Shown here: piece by piece, positions 7,960 to 12,284 of the stretch
Position numbering within the stretch: the first letter of the stretch is position 1
Layout of the letters: each line of letters begins with the position of its first letter
Origin: an uncultured Clostridia bacterium
GTDB taxonomy: Bacteria > Bacillota > Clostridia > Oscillospirales > Ruminococcaceae
Direction: 5' to 3'
DNA: 12,284 nucleotides
NCBI GenBank assembly: GCA_937893735.1
Contig: CALBGD010000016.1
Span: forward strand, 1-12,284
Notes under the pieces: model-generated
The model's input: the letters and a program-made list of their open reading frames with translations, nothing else
What the model was told of the DNA's origin: nothing
Databases searched by the model: none
Position numbers and translations under genes: made by a program

Positions 7960-9248
7960 ACGGCACCTCCATTTTCCTCGTCCTCGCTTATCACGGGATA
8001 CCTGTCGCAGAGCCTGTTCAGCGTTCCGTCCCGGGAGGCTTTCTTCGTCAGCTCAAAGATGTATTCCGCCGCGGAAAGCACCTCGTCCGTGATGTCCTCG
8101 CCGGTCCTCTGCCTGAAGAACTCCGCAAAATCCTCGCGGAAGCTGTCCTCGCGCACCTCAAATCCGAACTGCCCGGAGCTTTCAGCGGCGCTCTTTTCCT
8201 CGTCCACCCGGACGGTCAGGTAAAGCGGGAACTGCTTCCTCAGCCGCAGCTCAAAATCGCCCGGCACGTCGGAGCTTGTCAGCACGATGTAGAAATAGTC
8301 GCGGGAGGCGTCCTTATCGGCATAATACGCCATGATATCATCGTATGTTCCCCGGACTGCGACCACCCGGTGCTTCGGCGAAAGCGGGATATGGCTGACC
8401 GAAACGCTTCCGTCGTCCGCGAGGTCTATCACATCGACAGACTTTTCGGTCACGCCCTCAATAATGGAGCCCCCCGTCTGCTCCACGGGAATGGGAGAAG
8501 CGGGGTCAAGGCTCCTGTTAGCCTCATTCTGGGAGAAGCACAGCGGCGAGCCGCAGTAACGGACATTATCCTTTCCGCAGGGATTCGACCCGCTGTGGAA
8601 GTGCCCCAGCGCCGTATATGAGAATCCCTCGAACACGTCCGGGGATATGGTCTGCTGCGCGCCCGCCTCCCTGCCGGAAAACGCGCCCACCGCCTGATGC
8701 GACACAAGGATATGCGGTCTGTCGTGCGCGCCGGGCTCCTGCCATACCTTCCGGAGGACGTATCTCACCGCGTCCTCAGTGCTGGTTATGTCCTGCGCCG
8801 CCTCCGGGAATTCCGCCTTTACCATCGACATGGTGATGTACGGAAGCATCACGATGTCCACGCCGTCAAGGCGCTCTATCCGGTAGGGGTTCTCTCTTGA
8901 AAACGGTCTCGGGATAAACAGGTGGGCCGGGGTCATGACGGATTCCAGCGAAGCAAGCCGCACGGCGCTGTCGTGGTTTCCGCTGGTGCAGAAGACCTTT
9001 ACGCCTTTTGCATACAGCTTCCCGAGAAATTCCCCCCACAGCGCCTCAGCCTCAGACGAGGGATTCTCCCGGTCGAAAATATCCCCGGCAGCTATTATGC
9101 CGTCAATGTGCTTCTCATTTTCCGCCCTTTTAAGGACGTTTTCCGCTATCTCAGTCAGCAGGATATGCCGCAGGTCGTCCGTGAGGTCCATTCCGCAGAG
9201 CGTTATCCCGATGTGGATATCGGAAATGTGCAGAAATCTTTTGCTCAT
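7956..9248 (-). CDS. sbcD: SbcD, Mre11-type nuclease subunit of SbcCD
   Basis: 430 residues; start ATG at 9248 preceded by GAAAGGGG. This is a calcineurin-like metallophosphoesterase with the Mre11/SbcD manganese-binding motifs: DIHIG (D10, H12), GDIFD (D56), GNHD (N91, H92, D93), VSHQ (H184) and GHFH (H216, H218). The YCGSPL segment at 231-236 is also typical of the family. The C-terminal part, about 280-420, would be the capping and SbcC-binding region. It cuts DNA as the nuclease half of SbcCD, and sbcC follows with a four-base overlap. No convincing promoter is seen in the 103 bases upstream. TATACT at 9309-9304 could serve as a -10 element but lacks a matching -35. Confidence 0.95.
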   Translation of the reverse strand: MSKRFLHISDIHIGITLCGMDLTDDLRHILLTEIAENVLKRAENEKHIDGIIAAGDIFDRENPSSEAEALWGEFLGKLYAKGVKVFCTSGNHDSAVRLASLESVMTPAHLFIPRPFSRENPYRIERLDGVDIVMLPYITMSMVKAEFPEAAQDITSTEDAVRYVLRKVWQEPGAHDRPHILVSHQAVGAFSGREAGAQQTISPDVFEGFSYTALGHFHSGSNPCGKDNVRYCGSPLCFSQNEANRSLDPASPIPVEQTGGSIIEGVTEKSVDVIDLADDGSVSVSHIPLSPKHRVVAVRGTYDDIMAYYADKDASRDYFYIVLTSSDVPGDFELRLRKQFPLYLTVRVDEEKSAAESSGQFGFEVREDSFREDFAEFFRQRTGEDITDEVLSAAEYIFELTKKASRDGTLNRLCDRYPVISEDEENGGAV

Positions 9249-9313
9249 ATTTTTCCCCTTTCGCCGGAATCACATCTTCCACTGGTCGTTCTGGTTGATG
9301 ATGAGTATATTTT

Positions 9314-9334
9314 TGCCCCAGCATAGCCGGGGCA
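9314..9334. other. GC-rich hairpin without U-tract between the GH5 gene and sbcD
   Basis: TGCCCC pairs with GGGGCA and the stem continues through one G-T wobble and two more pairs to a TAT loop, giving 9 bp in all. An outer TTT/AAA plus A-T extension follows after one mismatch on the minus strand. Downstream of the stem in either direction the sequence is A-rich (AAAATATAC on minus, GAAATTATA on plus), not a T-run. It could be an imperfect terminator, an mRNA 3'-end stabiliser or a processing site. Confidence 0.6.
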
Positions 9335-9351
9335 GAAATTATATTACCTTG

Positions 9352-10518
9352 TTACTTTGTCTGCTTGGCAGCCTTTACAAGCGCCGTTATGTAGGTGGGA
9401 TACTCCCATGCGAGCGTATCGCGGTGGATCATGCCGTAAATCTCGCTGCCGTAGCCGTAGGCGTTGTTGTCCCACAGAAATATAGGTATGCCATTTTCGC
9501 CGAACACCTTAGGGAAATACTTCGCCCAGTTCAGTCTATCAGTGAGGTTGTTCTTGTTGACTGTGCCGCACTCGCCGATAATAGCGCCCACGCCCTTGCT
9601 GATGAACCTGTCATACAGCGTGTCGGAGAGCCACTCCAGCTCCCTTGTGCTGTTGCTGTCGTCTGGGTCGAACTTTGTGGTACCGTCCCCATTCATCGCG
9701 AAGTTATAGGGGGAATACGCGTGCACCGACACGATAAGGCTCTTGTCGTCCGGCACGGTGAAGCCGTCCACCGCGGAAGCGCTCGCCGCGTAGGTGGGTA
9801 TCATCAGCGCGCGGTAGCGGTTGTTTCCTCCGGTCGCGCGGACCGTCTCAACAAAGCACTTGTTGTACTCGTTGACAACGCTTCTGCCCTCGGAGTTGCC
9901 GCCGTTCCATTCGTATTTTGTGTTTCTCCAGCGCGGCTCGTTCATGCCCTCGAATATCAGGCGCTCGCCGTAGCCCTCAAAGTGCTCCGCTATCTGCGTC
10001 CAGAGCTTCTTTATCTTCTTCTTTACGTCCCTCAGAGTGGACTCATACGGGTCGTTCCAGTTCTCATGGTGAGCGTTAAGGATAACGTACATACCCTCGT
10101 CATAGGCGTAGTCTACGACCTCCTGGACCCTGTCGAGCCAAGCTTCGTCAACGTTGAAATCGTCGTCAAGGTGATTGAACCATGTCGTCGGGATACGCAC
10201 GCCGTCAAAGCCTGCGGCTTTTACTGCGAGGATAAGCTCCTTGGTGGCTTTGGGGTTGCCCCAGCTAGTTTCGCTGTCCGTACTGGAGCCTGTCGCGTCA
10301 AGGGTGTTGCCGAGATTCCAGCCGATGGTTATATCCTTGCAGAGCTGAACCGGATCGACCGGGGCGGTCAGCACGTCATCGCCCTTTACCTCGTCCGAAA
10401 CGCCGGAATCCGGCTGCTGAGCCAGCCCGAGCTGCTTTGCCGCATTGTCTGCCTGCGGTCCTGTGAGCATTGTGATAGTCGTGAGAAGCGCTATCGCCTT
10501 GGTTATTACATTTATCAT
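9352..10518 (-). CDS. GH5 endoglucanase, second gene of the tandem pair
   Basis: 388 residues, starting at ATG 10518 with AGGA about 8 bases upstream, 22 bases after the upstream GH5 gene ends. A short hydrophobic N-terminus (about residues 8-19, with K7) looks like a signal sequence, though no clean cleavage site is visible. A linker of about 30 residues precedes a GH5 (beta/alpha)8 barrel: GWNLGNTLDA at 66-75, SWGNP at 85-89, VRIPTTW at 107-113, HH at 150-151, acid/base E194 in GMNEPRW, HAYSPY at 266-271, nucleophile E316 in IIGECG, and a W349-D350 near the cleft. The pattern resembles subfamily GH5_4, which acts on cellulose, mixed beta-glucan and xyloglucan; the exact substrate cannot be read from sequence. 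There is no dockerin or carbohydrate-binding module. Confidence 0.92.
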   Translation of the reverse strand: MINVITKAIALLTTITMLTGPQADNAAKQLGLAQQPDSGVSDEVKGDDVLTAPVDPVQLCKDITIGWNLGNTLDATGSSTDSETSWGNPKATKELILAVKAAGFDGVRIPTTWFNHLDDDFNVDEAWLDRVQEVVDYAYDEGMYVILNAHHENWNDPYESTLRDVKKKIKKLWTQIAEHFEGYGERLIFEGMNEPRWRNTKYEWNGGNSEGRSVVNEYNKCFVETVRATGGNNRYRALMIPTYAASASAVDGFTVPDDKSLIVSVHAYSPYNFAMNGDGTTKFDPDDSNSTRELEWLSDTLYDRFISKGVGAIIGECGTVNKNNLTDRLNWAKYFPKVFGENGIPIFLWDNNAYGYGSEIYGMIHRDTLAWEYPTYITALVKAAKQTK

Positions 10519-10540
10519 TATCCTGTCCTTTCCTTTGCCG

Positions 10541-11719
10541 TTATGCCGCGGAGGATTCAGCGGCGGCCTCGCCGGAGGCTCCCTTCATCATGCCCTCGAG
10601 AAGCACGGGATATCTTACCTGATTGAGCTGGCGGTCGAACAGGCCGAACGTCTCTCCGCTCAGGAATGCGCCGTTGTCCCACCAGAAGCAGGGAATGCCG
10701 ATAGCCTTGAACTTCGAGAAATAGTACTCCGCCCACTGTGCGCGGTATTCCTCGTTGTCGCGGTTCATCGCGCCGCACTCGCCGATGATGACTGCCTGTC
10801 CCTTGCTGATGAACAGCCTGTCCAGTACCTCCGCGAGAGTGTCTATGTCAGAGGTGCACCCCGGCTTGGAGGCTAACCACTTGTCACTTCCCGGATTCTG
10901 CAGTGCGAAGCCGTATGGTATGTATGCGTGTACGGAAACTATCAGACGGTCATCGTCCGGAATCTCCAGCGCCGCAAGCGCGGGCTCAGTGGAATTCGCC
11001 GCGTATGGGCACACCATCAGGAAGCGGTACTGATTATTCCCGCCGGTGGCTCTCACTGCGTCAACGAACACCTGATTCAGATGGTTAACGACCGTCCTGC
11101 CCTCTTCGTTGCCGCCGTTCCACTCGAAATCAGTGTTCTTCCAGCGGGGCTCGTTCATGCCTTCGAAAATAAGGTGCTGGTCGTAATCCTTGAAAGCCTC
11201 CGCTATCTGCGTCCAGCTGCTGGTCATCTTCGCGGAGATCTCCTCTTCCTTGTCGGCGTAGGGCTGGTACCATTCCTCGTGGTGCATATTCAGGATAACG
11301 TACATACCTATGTCGTAGGCATAGTCCACTATCTCCTTAACGCGCGCCGTCCACTCGGGATTTATATTGCCGTCATCGTCCATCTGGCGCTCCCATGTGG
11401 TCGGAATGCGCACCGCGTTGAAGCCCGCGTCCTTTACCGCCTGAATGAGCTCCGGCGTGGTGGCAGGATTGCCCCAGCTCGTTTCCTGAGAAAGCCCGCT
11501 GCCGCCGGTGGCGTCCAGAGTGTTGCCGAGGTTCCAGCCGATTTTTATATCAGCCGTGAGCTGCATCGCGGTGAGCTCCGTGTCGAATTCATCGGCGGTC
11601 TGGACGTTCTCTGTTCCCTGACCGTCCGCCCCGCTTTCCTGCGCGGACTTCGAACAGCCAGCAGCCGTAAAGCATAGTGCCGCCGCCATCAGCACGGCTG
11701 TTATCTTCCTGAAATTCAT
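10541..11719 (-). CDS. GH5 endoglucanase, predicted lipoprotein, first gene of the tandem pair
   Basis: 392 residues from ATG 11719, chosen because AGGAG sits 7 bases upstream. A TTG extension to 11746 would add 9 residues but destroys this arrangement. A lipoprotein signal peptide is visible: basic MNFRK, hydrophobic core, then TAAGC with lipidation at C22. An acidic, Gln-rich linker (about 23-55) tethers a GH5 barrel: GWNLGNTLDA at 61-70, SWGNP at 81-85, VRIPTTW at 103-109, HH at 146-147, acid/base E190 in GMNEPRW, HAYIPY at 264-269, nucleophile E314 in IIGECG, and FWWD at 345-348. It probably hydrolyses beta-glucan chains at the cell surface. It shares most motif blocks with the GH5 gene that follows, so the pair arose by duplication. 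The C-terminus is a short Ala/Ser/Glu tail with no dockerin or binding module. Confidence 0.93.
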   Translation of the reverse strand: MNFRKITAVLMAAALCFTAAGCSKSAQESGADGQGTENVQTADEFDTELTAMQLTADIKIGWNLGNTLDATGGSGLSQETSWGNPATTPELIQAVKDAGFNAVRIPTTWERQMDDDGNINPEWTARVKEIVDYAYDIGMYVILNMHHEEWYQPYADKEEEISAKMTSSWTQIAEAFKDYDQHLIFEGMNEPRWKNTDFEWNGGNEEGRTVVNHLNQVFVDAVRATGGNNQYRFLMVCPYAANSTEPALAALEIPDDDRLIVSVHAYIPYGFALQNPGSDKWLASKPGCTSDIDTLAEVLDRLFISKGQAVIIGECGAMNRDNEEYRAQWAEYYFSKFKAIGIPCFWWDNGAFLSGETFGLFDRQLNQVRYPVLLEGMMKGASGEAAAESSAA

Positions 11720-11755
11720 TGATTTTCTCCTTGCATTTTCACACAAATAAAATAC

Positions 11756-11771
11756 TGCGCCTTAATGCGCA
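11756..11771 (-). other. 5'-leader stem-loop of the GH5 operon mRNA
   Basis: TGCGC pairs with GCGCA around a 6-base loop, placed at or just after the predicted transcription start. A ribosome binding site follows about 27 bases later. There is no T-run after the stem, so a stabilising or regulatory leader hairpin is more likely than a terminator. The stem is only 5 bp. Confidence 0.4.
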
Positions 11772-11778
11772 CAATAAT

Positions 11779-11807
11779 ATTATACAATATCAGCGCCGTA
11801 TCGTCAA
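11779..11807 (-). promoter_or_regulatory. Sigma-A-type promoter of the GH5 operon
   Basis: On the minus strand TTGACG (11807-11802) is followed by a 17-base spacer and a perfect TATAAT (11784-11779). The -10 lies within a 10-bp AT palindrome (11774-11783). It should drive both GH5 genes and possibly sbcDC by read-through. Confidence 0.85.
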
Positions 11808-11841
11808 GAGAAATTGAGCATTATTTATAATTTATAATAAA

Positions 11842-11869
11842 GTGAGAAATAGCTGATACAATTTCCCAC
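11842..11869. promoter_or_regulatory. Interrupted inverted repeat, candidate operator in the divergent region
   Basis: GTGAGAAAT (11842-11850), a 10-base spacer, and ATTTCCCAC (11861-11869) form a 9-bp inverted repeat with one mismatch. Its right edge is one base from the -35 of the plus-strand gene, and it lies about 35 bases upstream of the GH5 -35 element. The size and position suit a dimeric repressor or activator acting on one or both promoters. No regulator is identified. Confidence 0.45.
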
Positions 11870-11870
11870 A

Positions 11871-11899
11871 TTGACTTTTTCCCGCCGCTGTGCTAAAAT
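11871..11899 (+). promoter_or_regulatory. Extended -10 sigma-A-type promoter of the plus-strand gene
   Basis: TTGACT (11871-11876), a 17-base spacer and TAAAAT (11894-11899), with TGC directly before the -10 as an extended -10 element. The leader would be only about 20 bases and contains GGAGG at 11916-11920. Confidence 0.82.
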
Positions 11900-11927
11900 A
11901 TACACATAAAATCATGGAGGTGCGTTC

Positions 11928-12284
11928 ATGCAGAAGAAATGGTTCTTTTTCGGCGGCGCTGCGGTGTGCCTTATAATAGCCGCTTCCGCTGCGGTACAGC
12001 TTATAAGCTCCGCCGGGAAGCAGGGCACCGGCTCAGTGCCGGAGCTCATACTCCCGACTGCCGAGCAGAGCTCCGAGGCCCCCGCTCAGACCACCGCTTC
12101 AACCGCAGGAAAGACCCGCCCTCAGACCGCACAGCCCGTGGAATCTGCGCCGGAAACCTCCGCAGCAGAGCCCACGGCGGAGGTCAGCACCTCTGCGCAG
12201 CCGCAGACCTCAGCCCCGGCAGAGAGCACCGCAGCTTTGACAAAATCCGCACCTGAAAGCACGGCCTCAGCTCCACCCGCGACA
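11928..12284 (+). CDS. Membrane-anchored or secreted protein with Ala/Pro/Ser/Thr-rich linker (partial)
   Basis: The gene runs off the right edge; 119 codons are visible and open. The ATG at 11928 follows GGAGG by 7 bases and sits behind a clear promoter. Residues 1-5 (MQKKW) are basic, and 6-28 form one hydrophobic segment (FFFGGAAVCLIIAAS and onward), acting as a signal anchor or signal peptide. There is no lipobox around C14. From about residue 43 the sequence is low-complexity and rich in A, P, S, T, E and Q, with recurring TSA, ESTA and SAPE-like units. This is typical of a flexible spacer carrying an extracellular domain away from the membrane. The functional domain must lie beyond the edge, so its role is unknown. 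It is divergent from the GH5 operon and may share its regulation. Confidence 0.8.
   Translation, partial: MQKKWFFFGGAAVCLIIAASAAVQLISSAGKQGTGSVPELILPTAEQSSEAPAQTTASTAGKTRPQTAQPVESAPETSAAEPTAEVSTSAQPQTSAPAESTAALTKSAPESTASAPPAT

Noticed and set aside
8935..10626. A 563-codon open frame on the plus strand, opposite sbcD and the GH5 genes
   Set aside because: It is antisense to genes with intact catalytic motifs, spans two of them and their intergenic gap, has no ribosome binding site or recognisable domain, and fits codon-bias shadowing.
11720..11746. TTG start adding nine residues to the first GH5 protein
   Set aside because: The ATG at 11719 has AGGAG at ideal spacing and gives a normal lipoprotein signal; the extension would place the ribosome binding site inside the coding region.
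11821..11840. AT-rich near-repeat of TTATAAT in the divergent region, considered as an origin or integration-host-type site
   Set aside because: It is short, has no DnaA boxes nearby, and is easily explained as AT-rich promoter-upstream sequence.
11939..12256. A plus-strand 105-codon open frame near the right edge
   Set aside because: It lies in a different frame from the 11928 gene, which has promoter, ribosome binding site, membrane segment and linker; the translation is Arg/Cys-rich and looks like a frame shadow.

Overview
The window looks like chromosomal DNA of a cellulolytic Gram-positive gut or rumen anaerobe, most likely a Ruminococcus-like Oscillospiraceae (Clostridia). This rests on consensus sigma-A-type promoters, strong GGAGG-type ribosome binding sites, frequent ATA isoleucine codons in fairly GC-rich genes, and tandem GH5 endoglucanases of the kind known from ruminococci. 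The genus is an inference. I see no rRNA, tRNA, insertion sequence, integrase, phage gene or CRISPR array. This is mostly ordinary chromosome with well-defined genes and clear transcription signals, and I found no convincing new multi-gene system.

Layout, left to right: (1) 1-1069, minus strand, the N-terminal 356 residues of a LacI-type sugar-binding-domain protein that starts at TTG, has no DNA-binding domain, and runs off the left edge. (2) 1169-3097, minus, a DUF2339-type polytopic membrane protein. (3) 3184-4530, minus, a secreted EnvC/NlpD-like coiled-coil M23 peptidase with a near-perfect promoter and its own terminator. (4) 4678-9248, minus, sbcD and sbcC, overlapping by ATGA and ending at a terminator. 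(5) 9352-11719, minus, two tandem GH5 cellulases, the upstream one a predicted lipoprotein and the downstream one probably secreted. (6) 11928 to the right edge, plus strand, the N-terminus of a membrane-anchored protein with a long Ala/Pro/Ser/Thr linker, divergent from the cellulases.

How the parts relate: the GH5 pair forms a two-gene unit (22 bases between them) behind one strong promoter. It probably works outside the cell on beta-glucans such as cellulose or xyloglucan. The 208-base divergent region holds both outward promoters and an interrupted inverted repeat that could be a shared operator. sbcDC encodes the Mre11-Rad50-type nuclease that removes hairpin and blocked DNA ends. It has no obvious promoter of its own, and the hairpin before it lacks a U-tract, so read-through from the cellulase genes is possible. 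The M23 peptidase and DUF2339 genes are cell-envelope functions, separated by a strong intrinsic terminator. Every intergenic stretch is under about 210 bases.
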